Shown in pieces: positions 24,633 through 34,882 of a stretch of DNA of 64,000 nt (positions within the stretch are counted from its first letter, which is position 1; the number at the start of each line of letters is the position of its first letter). The DNA lies in contig NZ_LHVO01000056.1 in assembly GCF_001269925.1 (NCBI RefSeq), positions 1 through 64,000 on the forward strand, read 5' to 3'. The translations under genes and the position numbers were made by a program. This DNA is from Pseudomonas sp. MIACH. Its GTDB lineage: Bacteria > Pseudomonadota > Gammaproteobacteria > Pseudomonadales > Pseudomonadaceae. Below the pieces are notes generated by a model that saw only the letters and a list, made by a program, of their open reading frames with translations, did no database searches and was not told the DNA's origin.

Positions 24633-24998
24633 TACAAAAACAATAACAAGCTTTGTACAAGACAATAAAAATAAGACGAATCGACTCACGCATAACAAAA
24701 ACAACACGGCGGAGGCGCAGCTAACTGATTCTTTTGGAGAGGCGTTGCATTTGGGGCTTGCCCCGCAACCAGGCCGAGAACAACAAAAACTGCCCTAAGG
24801 CAGAGCCTGAACTGGTTGGATCGTAGATCAGCAACACAGCGACCAAAGCAATCCGTTTGCTCTTGACTCCCGATTGGGAGTGTCATGAAGGTGAAGCTTC
24901 ATGGCGAGGGCGATCAACAAAAACAAGAAGCCCGAAACCAATAATAAAAATAGAGCACGCAACTACTTCTGGGGGAGCTTCGGCTCCCCTTGTAGTTT
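24633..24998 (+). ncRNA. crcZ: CrcZ regulatory RNA
   Basis: The position between cbrB and pcnB, the sigma-54 promoter and the size of about 366 nt identify CrcZ. It sequesters Hfq/Crc through A-rich AANAANAA motifs and so relieves catabolite repression. Six clusters of that motif are visible: 24639-24649, 24664-24674, 24694-24704, 24779-24786, 24916-24929 and 24940-24950. The 3' end is the nested hairpin at 24961-24998. Exact ends are predicted, not measured. Confidence 0.9.
24961..24998 (+). terminator. 3' hairpin of crcZ
   Basis: GGGGAGC-TTCG-GCTCCCC is flanked by a second pairing, AACTAC/GTAGTT. Only three T follow, so the U-tract is short. Confidence 0.75.
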
Positions 24999-25068
24999 CC
25001 GGGATTTGACGATTTAAGGCTTATGGCGCAAGGCCGGCAGCTTGTTCCTACACCATCCCCTGACTAAA

Positions 25069-25077
25069 TGCTAGAAT
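25069..25077 (+). promoter_or_regulatory. Extended -10 promoter of pcnB
   Basis: TGCTAGAAT is an extended -10 element (TGN plus TAGAAT) 61 bp before the pcnB ATG. No good -35 box is visible. Confidence 0.45.
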
Positions 25078-25138
25078 CCCGGCCCATCATGCGGTCATTC
25101 TTCGTTATGGCCGAACATTCCTTCAAACAGTGCATCCC

Positions 25139-26542
25139 ATGCTGAAGAAGTTGTTCCAGTCATTCCGTTCTCCCTTGCGTCGTACGCAACACAAACGCAG
25201 CACGCCTGAAGTGCTCAATAGCAGCCAGCATTCGCTGCAACGCGCTCAGTTCAGCCGTTATGCGGTGAATATCGTCGAACGTTTGCAGAACGCCGGTTAC
25301 CAGGCTTATCTGGTAGGCGGTTGTGTACGCGACATGCTGCTCAATATCACGCCGAAGGATTTCGACGTCGCCACCAGCGCCACGCCTGAGCAAGTGCGTG
25401 CCGAATTTCGCAATGCGCGAATCATCGGCCGCCGCTTCAAGCTGGTGCATATCCATTTTGGCCGCGAGATCATCGAGGTCGCGACCTTCCGTGCTGGCCA
25501 CCCGCAAAACGATGAAGAGGAAGACACCAATCAGTCCTCTCGCAACGAGAGCGGGCGCATCTTGCGCGACAACGTCTATGGCACTTTGGAAGAAGACGCG
25601 CAGCGTCGTGACTTCACCATCAATGCCCTCTATTACGACCCGGTCAGCGAACGCATTCTCGATTACGCCAATGGCGTACACGACATTCGCAATAACCTGA
25701 TCCGCCTGATCGGCGACCCGACGCAGCGCTATCAGGAAGACCCGGTGCGCATGCTGCGGGCCGTGCGCTTCGCCGCCAAGCTCAATTTCGGTATCGAGAA
25801 ACACACTGCCGCGCCCATTCGCGAACTGGCACCGATGCTGCGGGAAATCCCCTCGGCGCGCCTGTTCGAAGAAGTGCTCAAGCTGTTCCTCTCGGGCTAC
25901 GCCGCCGACACCTTCGAAATGCTCGTCGACCTGCAGTTGTTCGACCCACTGTTCCCGGCCAGCGCCGAAGCACTGGAACACAACCCGACCTATACACACA
26001 CGCTGATCAGCGAAGCGTTGATAAACACCGATCTGCGCATCAAGCAGAACAAGCCGGTAACACCGGCGTTCCTGTTTGCCGCCTTGTTGTGGCCTGCCCT
26101 GCCCAAGCGCGTACTGCGCCTGCAGGACCGTGGCATGCCGCCGATCCCGGCCATGCAGGAAGCCGCTCACGAGCTGATCGCCGAACAGTGCCAGCGCATC
26201 GCTATCCCGAAACGTTTCACCATGCCGATCCGCGAGATCTGGGACATGCAGGAACGCCTGCCCCGCCGCAGCGGCAAACGTGCCGACCTGCTGCTGGACA
26301 ACCCGCGCTTCCGTGCTGGCTACGACTTCCTGCTGCTGCGCGAAAGCGCCGGTGAGCAGACCGACGGCCTGGGCGAATGGTGGACCGATTACCAGGATGC
26401 CAATGACAGCCAGCGCCGCGATATGATTCGCGACCTCGGCAGCAAGGGTGATGCCGAAGGCGCTGGGCCGAAGAAGCGTCGTCGTAGCGGCACCAAGCGT
26501 AAACGCAGTGCGGCCGATGCCTCGGGCGCCGCGGGCGAATAA
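25139..26542 (+). CDS. pcnB: Poly(A) polymerase I
   Basis: PcnB adds 3' poly(A) tails that promote RNA decay. The class II nucleotidyltransferase signature is present: GGCVRDMLL followed by the metal-binding D-F-D in KDFDVATSA. The RNA-binding flexible-loop region follows (EDPVRMLRAVRFAAKLNF). The C-terminus is a highly basic tail (KKRRRSGTKRKRS), probably for RNA contact. ATG 25139 gives 467 residues; a GTG three codons upstream is the alternative. Its stop is two bases before folK, so the two form an operon. Confidence 0.95.
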   Translation: MLKKLFQSFRSPLRRTQHKRSTPEVLNSSQHSLQRAQFSRYAVNIVERLQNAGYQAYLVGGCVRDMLLNITPKDFDVATSATPEQVRAEFRNARIIGRRFKLVHIHFGREIIEVATFRAGHPQNDEEEDTNQSSRNESGRILRDNVYGTLEEDAQRRDFTINALYYDPVSERILDYANGVHDIRNNLIRLIGDPTQRYQEDPVRMLRAVRFAAKLNFGIEKHTAAPIRELAPMLREIPSARLFEEVLKLFLSGYAADTFEMLVDLQLFDPLFPASAEALEHNPTYTHTLISEALINTDLRIKQNKPVTPAFLFAALLWPALPKRVLRLQDRGMPPIPAMQEAAHELIAEQCQRIAIPKRFTMPIREIWDMQERLPRRSGKRADLLLDNPRFRAGYDFLLLRESAGEQTDGLGEWWTDYQDANDSQRRDMIRDLGSKGDAEGAGPKKRRRSGTKRKRSAADASGAAGE

Positions 26543-26544
26543 AC

Positions 26545-27042
26545 GTGGAACGCATCTACATCGGCATGGGCAGCAACCTGGCTGCCCCGGATCAACAATT
26601 GCGCAGCGCTGTCGAGGCGTTGGCACAATTGCCAGACACTTGCGTCGCCGGCGTTTCCGCCTTTTACCAAAGTGATTCGCTGCTACCGGGCCAACCGCGC
26701 TACACCAACGCGGTTGCCGCCCTGGACAGCAGCCTTGCGCCACTAGAGCTGCTGGACGCGCTGCAAGCCATCGAAAACGACCAAGGCCGCGAGCGCCTGG
26801 AGCGTTGGGGCCCTCGCACCCTTGACCTGGACATTCTGCTGTTTGGCGATCGCCTGATCGACGAACCGCGCTTGAAGGTGCCCCACTACCAGATGCACCT
26901 GCGTGCATTTGTGTTGTATCCGCTGGCCGAACTGGCGCCTGCCGCATTGCAATTGCCGGATGGCGAACGCCTCAGTGCCCTGCTTGACGCCTGCCCGTTT
27001 GTCGGCCTGGAACGGCTCCCCGTTGCTGAATCGCGTCAGTAA
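26545..27042 (+). CDS. folK: 6-hydroxymethyl-7,8-dihydropterin pyrophosphokinase
   Basis: FolK transfers pyrophosphate from ATP to hydroxymethyl-dihydropterin in folate synthesis, supplying FolP (folP is also in this window, at 50639). The 165-residue protein shows the family signatures: IYIGMGSNLAAP at the start, then RERLERWGPRTLDLDILLFG with the Mg2+-binding Asp pair. The start is GTG, two bases after the pcnB stop, with no separate strong Shine-Dalgarno sequence, implying coupled translation. Confidence 0.95.
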   Translation: MERIYIGMGSNLAAPDQQLRSAVEALAQLPDTCVAGVSAFYQSDSLLPGQPRYTNAVAALDSSLAPLELLDALQAIENDQGRERLERWGPRTLDLDILLFGDRLIDEPRLKVPHYQMHLRAFVLYPLAELAPAALQLPDGERLSALLDACPFVGLERLPVAESRQ

Positions 27043-27078
27043 CAGCGGTAACACCGCCATCGTAACAATGCGGTAACA
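27039..27078 (+). repeat. Four direct GTAACA repeats upstream of panB
   Basis: GTAACA occurs at 27039, 27048, 27062 and 27073, all in the same orientation within 40 bp, starting on the folK stop codon. A possible -35 box TTGACT follows at 27086. GTAACA is also the CbrB half-site, but here there is no inverted TGTTAC partner, so the binding protein, if any, is unknown. Confidence 0.6.
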
Positions 27079-27256
27079 CATCCAATTGACTTCCCGTGTC
27101 CTCCTCACGACTATAGGCGTCCCGCTGCCGCCAACCCGGCAATGAAGGGCGCAATCCAGGCCTTATAAGCACTGCTCTCAAGACAGTGCGCCTGTATAAA
27201 CGAAGACTCACGCGCGTTACTCGCTGTTTCCAAGCGCCTGAACGAGGACCCTTTTC

Positions 27257-28057
27257 ATGCCAGACATTACCCTGACCACCTTGCAGAGCCTCAAGCTCAA
27301 AGGTGAAAAAATCACCATGCTGACCTGCTATGACGCCACCTTCGCCCACGCCAGTTGCCAGGCCGGGGTTGAAGTGTTGCTGGTGGGTGACTCCCTGGGC
27401 ATGGTTCTTCAAGGGAATGACAGCACGCTGCCCGTCACCACCGATGAACTCGCCTATCACACCGCCAGCGTCAAGCGCGGCAACGACGGCGCATTTATCA
27501 TCGCCGACCTGCCGTTCATGGATTACGCCACAGTCGAGCAGACGTTCCACAACGCTGGCAAACTGATGCGCGCCGGTGCGCACATGGTCAAAGTGGAAGG
27601 CGCCGTATGGCTCGCCGAGTCGATTCGCCTGCTGGCTGAACGCGGCGTGCCGGTCTGTGCACATATGGGCCTTACGCCACAGTCGGTGAACATCCTCGGC
27701 GGCTACAAAGTACAAGGCCGCAACGAAGCCCAGGCGCGCCAGATGCGTGCCGATGCCATCGCCCTGGAACAAGCGGGCGTTGCGATGATCCTGCTCGAAT
27801 GCGTACCCAGCGAACTTGCAGCAGAAATCACCCAGGCCGTTAAAGTGCCGGTGATCGGTATTGGCGCAGGCTCGGCCACCGATGGCCAGGTGCTGGTACT
27901 GCACGACATGCTCGGTTTGTCGATTACCGGCCGCGTACCGAAGTTCGTGAAGAACTTCATGACCGGCCAGGACAGCATCCACGCCGCCTTGAGTGCTTAC
28001 GTCGCCGAAGTCAAAGGCGTGACCTTCCCAGGCGCCGAACACGGATTCTCTGCATGA
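27257..28057 (+). CDS. panB: 3-methyl-2-oxobutanoate hydroxymethyltransferase
   Basis: PanB makes ketopantoate from 2-oxoisovalerate, a valine-pathway intermediate, and methylene-tetrahydrofolate: the first step of pantothenate and CoA synthesis. The 266-residue TIM-barrel protein has the family segments MLTCYDATFA, LLVGDSLGMV with the Mg2+-binding Asp, and GAHMVKVEG. Its stop overlaps the panC start by four bases (ATGA). The upstream folK supplies the folate pathway, so the neighbours are metabolically linked. Confidence 0.97.
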   Translation: MPDITLTTLQSLKLKGEKITMLTCYDATFAHASCQAGVEVLLVGDSLGMVLQGNDSTLPVTTDELAYHTASVKRGNDGAFIIADLPFMDYATVEQTFHNAGKLMRAGAHMVKVEGAVWLAESIRLLAERGVPVCAHMGLTPQSVNILGGYKVQGRNEAQARQMRADAIALEQAGVAMILLECVPSELAAEITQAVKVPVIGIGAGSATDGQVLVLHDMLGLSITGRVPKFVKNFMTGQDSIHAALSAYVAEVKGVTFPGAEHGFSA

Positions 28058-28905
28058 ACACCGTAAAAACCGTACGCGAGCTACGCGCCGCCGTCGCCCA
28101 CGCCCGCAAGGCCGGCAAACGCATCGGCTTCGTGCCTACCATGGGTAACCTGCACAGTGGCCATGCCAGCCTGGTCAGCAAGGCTGTGCAGCAGGCGGAC
28201 TTTGTCGTGGCGAGTATCTTCGTCAACCCACTGCAATTTGGCGCGGGCGAAGATCTGGACAAGTACCCACGCACCTTGGCAGCCGACCAGGAAAAGCTCC
28301 TGCAAGCCGGCTGTAACCTGCTGTTCGCGCCGACCGTCGAGGAGATGTACCCCGGCGGCACGACCGGCCAGACCCGCGTCAGCGTCCCGCAACTGTCCGA
28401 AGGTTTGTGCGGCGCCAGCCGTCCCGGGCATTTCGAAGGTGTGGCGACCGTGGTCAGCAAACTGTTCAACATGGTTCAGCCGGACATGGCTGTATTTGGC
28501 CAGAAGGACTACCAGCAACTGGCCGTGATTCGCGCCATGGTCCACGACCTGAACATGCCGATCCAGATCATTGGCGAGCCCACCGTGCGCGCCGATGATG
28601 GCTTGGCACTGTCCTCGCGCAACGGTTTTCTCAGCGAAGAAGAACGTGCGATCGCGCCGGTGCTGTACCGCAGCCTCAGCCAGATTGCCGCCGCCATCAA
28701 AAGCGGTGACCACGACTTCGCCAGGCTTCGCGCCGAACAGGTGCAGCAGATCGAGGCGGCCGGGTTGCGCCTGGATTACCTCGAAGTGCGCCAGGGCATA
28801 CACCTGCGGACCGCCACGGCTGAGGATCGGGATATTGTGATTCTGGTGGCGGCCTTTCTGGGCACCACCCGCCTGATCGACAACCTGCACCTGAACCTCA
28901 ACTGA
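28054..28905 (+). CDS. panC: Pantothenate synthetase
   Basis: PanC ligates pantoate and beta-alanine with ATP to form pantothenate. The 283-residue protein has the nucleotidyltransferase HIGH-like motif in MGNLHSGHASLV and the KMSKS-like LSSRNGFLS. It follows panB with a four-base overlap. panD, which makes beta-alanine and follows panC in P. aeruginosa, is not here; the next gene is pgi. Confidence 0.97.
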   Translation: MNTVKTVRELRAAVAHARKAGKRIGFVPTMGNLHSGHASLVSKAVQQADFVVASIFVNPLQFGAGEDLDKYPRTLAADQEKLLQAGCNLLFAPTVEEMYPGGTTGQTRVSVPQLSEGLCGASRPGHFEGVATVVSKLFNMVQPDMAVFGQKDYQQLAVIRAMVHDLNMPIQIIGEPTVRADDGLALSSRNGFLSEEERAIAPVLYRSLSQIAAAIKSGDHDFARLRAEQVQQIEAAGLRLDYLEVRQGIHLRTATAEDRDIVILVAAFLGTTRLIDNLHLNLN

Positions 28906-28936
28906 CCTCTCTGAACACCCCGCCGATTGCCCTGAT

Positions 28937-28971
28937 CGCTGTGCCGGTATAAAAAAGTACCGGCCACAGCG
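28937..28971 (+). terminator. Hairpin after panC
   Basis: CGCTGTGCCGGTA pairs with TACCGG-C-CACAGCG, giving 13 base pairs with one bulged C and an A-rich loop. There is no T-run. It is a probable terminator or mRNA-stabilising structure for panBC. Confidence 0.5.
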
Positions 28972-29128
28972 CAGACAAAGCCAAGACATATCGACACGCT
29001 AGGTTTAATGTAATCGCCCGGCGCTATAGTTAGCGCTGTCTGGAACCCACTCCTTGAGATAAGACTGGATGTTCCGGGCTTTGAAGTGTCCTAAAGGCAG
29101 TCCCCGTAATAAAAGGAAACCCGCAGCG

Positions 29129-30793
29129 ATGGCGTACTACCGCACTCCTCATGACGTTACCGCTCTGCCCGCCTGGCAAGCGCTCAATCAACATCGCCAA
29201 GCCATGCAGGATTTCAGCATGCGCGAAGCGTTCAATGCCGATCCTCAGCGCTTTTCCCAGTTCACGTTGAGCAGCTGCGGACTTTTCCTCGATTACTCGA
29301 AAAACCTGATCACCAGCGAGACCCGCGATCTGCTGGTGGGCCTGGCCAACGAGGTGGGTCTTAAAGACGCAATCAATTCGCTGTATGCCGGCGAACCGGT
29401 CAACTCCTCCGAAGGCCGCCCAGCCCTGCACACCGCCCTGCGCCGCCCGGTGGGCGACAAGCTGTCGGTCAACGGCGTGAATATCATGCCGGACGTGCAC
29501 AAGGTGCTGAACCAGATCACTGACCTGGTCGGCCGCATCCACGATGGCCTATGGCGCGGTTACACCGAAAAGCCGATCACCGACGTGGTGAACATTGGCA
29601 TCGGCGGCTCGTTCCTCGGCCCGGAACTGGTTTCTGAAGCGCTGTTGTCCTACGCCCACAAAGGCGTGCGCTGCCACTACCTGGCAAACATCGATGGCAG
29701 CGAGTTCCACGAACTGACCATGAAGCTGCGCGCCGAGACCACGCTGTTCATCGTCTCGTCGAAATCCTTCAACACCCTGGAAACCCTGAAAAACGCCCAG
29801 GCCGCCCGCGCCTGGTACCTGGCCCAGGGTGGCTCGGAAGCCGAGCTGTATCGCCACTTTATCGCCGTGTCGAGCAACAACGCGGCAGCCGTGGCCTTCG
29901 GTATTCGCGAAGAAAACATCTTCCCGATGTGGGACTGGGTGGGCGGCCGTTATTCGTTGTGGTCGGCCATCGGCTTGCCAATCGCCCTGGCCATCGGCAT
30001 GTCCAACTTCAAGGAACTACTGTCCGGGGCCTACACCATGGACCAGCATTTCCAGAACGCGCCCTTCGAACAAAACATGCCGGTGCTGCTGGGCCTGCTG
30101 GGCGTGTGGTACGGCAACTTCTGGGGCGCACAGAGCCATGCGATCCTGCCGTACGACCACTACCTGCGTAACATCACCAAGCACTTGCAACAGCTGGACA
30201 TGGAATCCAACGGCAAGAGCGTGCGCCAGGACGGCAAACCGGTGTCCACCGACACCGGCCCCGTGATTTGGGGTGGCGTAGGCTGCAACGGCCAACATGC
30301 TTATCACCAGTTGCTGCACCAAGGCACCCAACTGATCCCGGCCGACTTCATCGTGCCGATCGTCAGCTTCAACCCGGTGTCCGACCACCATCAGTGGCTG
30401 TACGCCAACTGCCTGTCCCAGAGCCAGGCACTGATGCTCGGCAAGACCCGCAGCGAAGCCGAAGCCGAGCTGCGCGACAAAGGCATCGCGGAAGACGAAG
30501 TGCAGAAGCTGGCGCCACACAAGGTCATCCCGGGCAACCGTCCGAGCAACACCCTGGTGGTGGAGCGCATAAGCCCGCGTCGTCTGGGCGCGCTGGTGGC
30601 CATGTACGAGCACAAGGTGTTCGTGCAGAGCGTCATCTGGGGCATCAATGCCTTCGACCAATGGGGCGTGGAGCTGGGCAAGGAGCTGGGCAAGGGCGTA
30701 TACAACCGCCTGACCGGCGCCGAAGAAACCTTGGCCGAAGACGCTTCGACCCAGGGCCTGATCAACTACTTCCGCGGTCGTCACCGCGGCTGA
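29129..30793 (+). CDS. pgi: Glucose-6-phosphate isomerase
   Basis: Pgi interconverts glucose-6-phosphate and fructose-6-phosphate in the cytoplasm. ATG 29129 gives 554 residues; the upstream 20 codons are not conserved and AAAAGGAAA precedes this ATG. Family signatures are NIGIGGSFLGP, the sugar-phosphate loop SSKSFNTLET, GGRYSLWSAIGLPIAL and GVGCNGQHAYHQLLHQGT. Pseudomonads lack phosphofructokinase, so Pgi mainly serves gluconeogenesis and the Entner-Doudoroff cycle (family knowledge). A TATAGT box (29025-29030) sits inside the inverted repeat GCGCTA/TAGCGC about 100 bp upstream. Confidence 0.97.
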   Translation: MAYYRTPHDVTALPAWQALNQHRQAMQDFSMREAFNADPQRFSQFTLSSCGLFLDYSKNLITSETRDLLVGLANEVGLKDAINSLYAGEPVNSSEGRPALHTALRRPVGDKLSVNGVNIMPDVHKVLNQITDLVGRIHDGLWRGYTEKPITDVVNIGIGGSFLGPELVSEALLSYAHKGVRCHYLANIDGSEFHELTMKLRAETTLFIVSSKSFNTLETLKNAQAARAWYLAQGGSEAELYRHFIAVSSNNAAAVAFGIREENIFPMWDWVGGRYSLWSAIGLPIALAIGMSNFKELLSGAYTMDQHFQNAPFEQNMPVLLGLLGVWYGNFWGAQSHAILPYDHYLRNITKHLQQLDMESNGKSVRQDGKPVSTDTGPVIWGGVGCNGQHAYHQLLHQGTQLIPADFIVPIVSFNPVSDHHQWLYANCLSQSQALMLGKTRSEAEAELRDKGIAEDEVQKLAPHKVIPGNRPSNTLVVERISPRRLGALVAMYEHKVFVQSVIWGINAFDQWGVELGKELGKGVYNRLTGAEETLAEDASTQGLINYFRGRHRG

Positions 30794-30807
30794 TGCAGGT
30801 ATTACAG

Positions 30808-30835
30808 GGCCAACGTCCGTTTGGACGTTGGCCTT
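30808..30835 (+). terminator. pgi terminator hairpin
   Basis: An 11-bp perfect stem GGCCAACGTCC/GGACGTTGGCC with a GTTT loop lies 15 bp after the pgi stop, followed by only two T. It separates pgi from acs. Confidence 0.75.
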
Positions 30836-30878
30836 GAACCCTCCCTCTACTGAGTGCATCTTTATGACTTGTCGCAAA

Positions 30879-30886
30879 AACAAGAA
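30879..30886 (+). promoter_or_regulatory. Hfq/Crc-type CA motif at the acs ribosome-binding site
   Basis: AACAAGAA is a perfect AANAANAA motif inside a longer A-rich run, directly before AAGGA and 12 bases before the acs ATG. Hfq/Crc binding here would block translation while preferred substrates are present. The same motif occurs in CrcZ at 24922-24929. Confidence 0.6.
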
Positions 30887-30898
30887 TAAGGATCGCTC

Positions 30899-32836
<1,938 letters not shown>

Positions 32837-32851
32837 GAAACCCGAGTCGCC

Positions 32852-33721
32852 ATGGAATTTATCCGCAGCCGTATCGAAACCCAACTGATGAGCCTCACCG
32901 GCTTGTCACTGGGCCAACTGGACCTGGAAAACCCCAAGGGCGATCCAGGCCTGTTCGGGCCGGACTCGGTCTGTTGGCAAGTCCATGGTGACTTCAGCAG
33001 CATGCTCATCGGCGGCATCAGCGCCTTGATGCTGCAAGCCTTGCACCCATTGGCCCTGGCCGGCGTGTGGGACCATTCGAACTTTCGCCAGGACATGCTC
33101 GGGCGCCTACGCCGTACTTCGCAGTTTATCTCCGGCACTACATTCGGCTCGCGCAAAGACGCCGACTGGCTGATCGAAAAAGTGCGCACCATTCACTTGC
33201 AAGTGATCGGTCATGCGCCGGATGGACGGCCGTATGCGGCCAGCGATCCGGAGCTGCTCACCTGGGTGCATGTGGCAGAGGTCAGCAACTTTCTCGCCGC
33301 TCACGTGCGCTATCGCAACCCGAGTCTTTCGGGCCACGATCAGGACCGTTACTACAGCGAGATCGCCCTGGTGGCGGAGCGCCTGGGTGCGCGGAATGTG
33401 CCACGCTCAAGGCAGGAGATTTCCGATTATCTGGCGCGCATCCGCCCGCAACTGCTGTGCGACGACCGCAGCCGTGAAGTGCTGCGCCTGCTACTGAACG
33501 CCCCCTCCCCCAGTGCGCTGGCCAAGCCATTTGGTGCGTTGATGATGCAAGCCGGAATCGACCTGCTGCCGGACTGGGCCAGCGCCATGCTCGATCAGCA
33601 CCAGAACCCGCTGCAACGCCAGATGATTCGCACCGGGGTCAGGCGCAGCGCGCCGTTGCTGCGCTGGGCAATGCGCAATGGTTCGGTGCAGCGTGCACAC
33701 CGGCGGATGGGGTTGATGTAG
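32852..33721 (+). CDS. DUF2236 / MpaB-like oxygenase family protein
   Basis: The 289-residue helical protein belongs to DUF2236, related to the mycophenolic-acid MpaB and rubber-oxygenase (latex-clearing) haem proteins. The family segment GDFSSMLIGGISALMLQALHP is followed by HSNFRQD; a conserved Arg-rich patch and several histidines that could bind haem are present (His48, His70 region and VHVAEV). It starts 15 bp after acs, so it is probably co-transcribed. Catalytic activity and substrate are unknown; the link to acetate use is only positional. Confidence 0.8.
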   Translation: MEFIRSRIETQLMSLTGLSLGQLDLENPKGDPGLFGPDSVCWQVHGDFSSMLIGGISALMLQALHPLALAGVWDHSNFRQDMLGRLRRTSQFISGTTFGSRKDADWLIEKVRTIHLQVIGHAPDGRPYAASDPELLTWVHVAEVSNFLAAHVRYRNPSLSGHDQDRYYSEIALVAERLGARNVPRSRQEISDYLARIRPQLLCDDRSREVLRLLLNAPSPSALAKPFGALMMQAGIDLLPDWASAMLDQHQNPLQRQMIRTGVRRSAPLLRWAMRNGSVQRAHRRMGLM

Positions 33722-33778
33722 GCGGTAGCCCATAACTGTTAGACTTCGCGCCCTCATTTCCCCAGCAAGGCGCGCTCC

Positions 33779-34795
33779 ATGTCTCCCTTGAATCAGGCGC
33801 TGCGCGCCGCCCTCGATCATCGCCAAGACCTGATCAACGAGCTGCACGCCCAGGGCACCGACTGCTATCGGCTGTTCCATGGCAGCCAGGAAGGCGCCGG
33901 CGGCCTGACCATCGATCGCTATGGCCCGCAGTTACTGGTGCAAAGCTTCCATCAGTCGCTGGAAACCGCCGACCTGCTGGACCTGCATCAACTGATCAAC
34001 CAGTACATGGGCCTGGAGTTGCTGCTGGTATATAACGATCGCTCCCGCGGTAACTCGCGGGTCGATCGCGAAGATTCGGTGTACCGCGCCGAGCCTGCCG
34101 CGCTGGAAGACCTGGTGGGCCACGAATGGGGCCTTAATTACCGTGTGCGTGGGCGCCACGCCGGTCAGGACCCGCTGCTGTTTCTTGACCTGCGCAATAC
34201 GCGCGGCTGGGTCAAGGACCACAGTGCCGGCAAGAGCGTACTGAACCTGTTTGCCTACACCTGTGGCGTAGGCCTGAGCGCAGCGGCCGGCGGAGCGCGC
34301 GAGGTGTGTAACCTGGACTTCGCCGAGGGTAACCTGGCGGTCGGGCGTGAGAACGGCGTGCTCAATCCCCAGCTTCCAACCATGGAGTTCGTGCAATCGG
34401 ACTACTTCCCGGCGATTCGCCAATTGGCCGGACTGCCGATCACTCAGCGTCGTGGGCAGAAACTGCCGAGCTATCCACGCCTGGAGCAGCGCCAATATGA
34501 CCTGGTATTGCTTGATCCCCCTGCCTGGGCCAAAAGCGCCTTCGGTACCGTCGACCTATTGCGCGACTACCAGAGCCTGCTCAAGCCTGCGCTGCTCGCT
34601 ACTGCCGACAATGGCGTGCTGATCTGCTGCAACAATCTGGCAAAAGTCAGCATGGAGGATTGGCGTGAACAGGTGCTGCGTTGTGCGGAAAAGGCTGGGC
34701 GTCCGGTGCGGGATTGGAAAATCATGACGCCTGGCGCGGACTTTCCTTCACAAGATCAACAGCCACCGCTGAAGACTCTGATACTTCAACTGTAA
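33779..34795 (+). CDS. RlmI-like class I SAM-dependent RNA methyltransferase
   Basis: The 338-residue protein has a Rossmann methyltransferase domain with SAM motif LNLFAYTCGVGLSAAAGGA, acidic residue in CNLDFAE, and the catalytic-region motif VLLDPPAWAKS. This organisation matches the RlmI/RlmL-type 23S rRNA methyltransferases. An N-terminal region (FHGSQEGAGGLTIDRYGPQLLVQ) resembles that of RlmI, although a complete PUA domain is not evident. The target base is not certain. It stands alone on the plus strand. Confidence 0.75.
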   Translation: MSPLNQALRAALDHRQDLINELHAQGTDCYRLFHGSQEGAGGLTIDRYGPQLLVQSFHQSLETADLLDLHQLINQYMGLELLLVYNDRSRGNSRVDREDSVYRAEPAALEDLVGHEWGLNYRVRGRHAGQDPLLFLDLRNTRGWVKDHSAGKSVLNLFAYTCGVGLSAAAGGAREVCNLDFAEGNLAVGRENGVLNPQLPTMEFVQSDYFPAIRQLAGLPITQRRGQKLPSYPRLEQRQYDLVLLDPPAWAKSAFGTVDLLRDYQSLLKPALLATADNGVLICCNNLAKVSMEDWREQVLRCAEKAGRPVRDWKIMTPGADFPSQDQQPPLKTLILQL

Positions 34796-34882
34796 GAAGC
34801 ATCCTAAAGGCCCGGTTCTTCGGAACCGAAAACCCGTGCCATACTCCAAGGCACTCCTGTTTGACATAGATGGCGCCGCCCC

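Noticed and set aside
29025..29030. TATAGT as a definite pgi promoter.
   Set aside because: The -10 box lies in a neat inverted repeat, but no acceptable -35 box is found at 16-18 bp, so it is mentioned only in the pgi entry.
34860..34882. TTGACA 18 bp before the DUF748 start as a -35 box.
   Set aside because: There is no room for a -10 box before the ATG.
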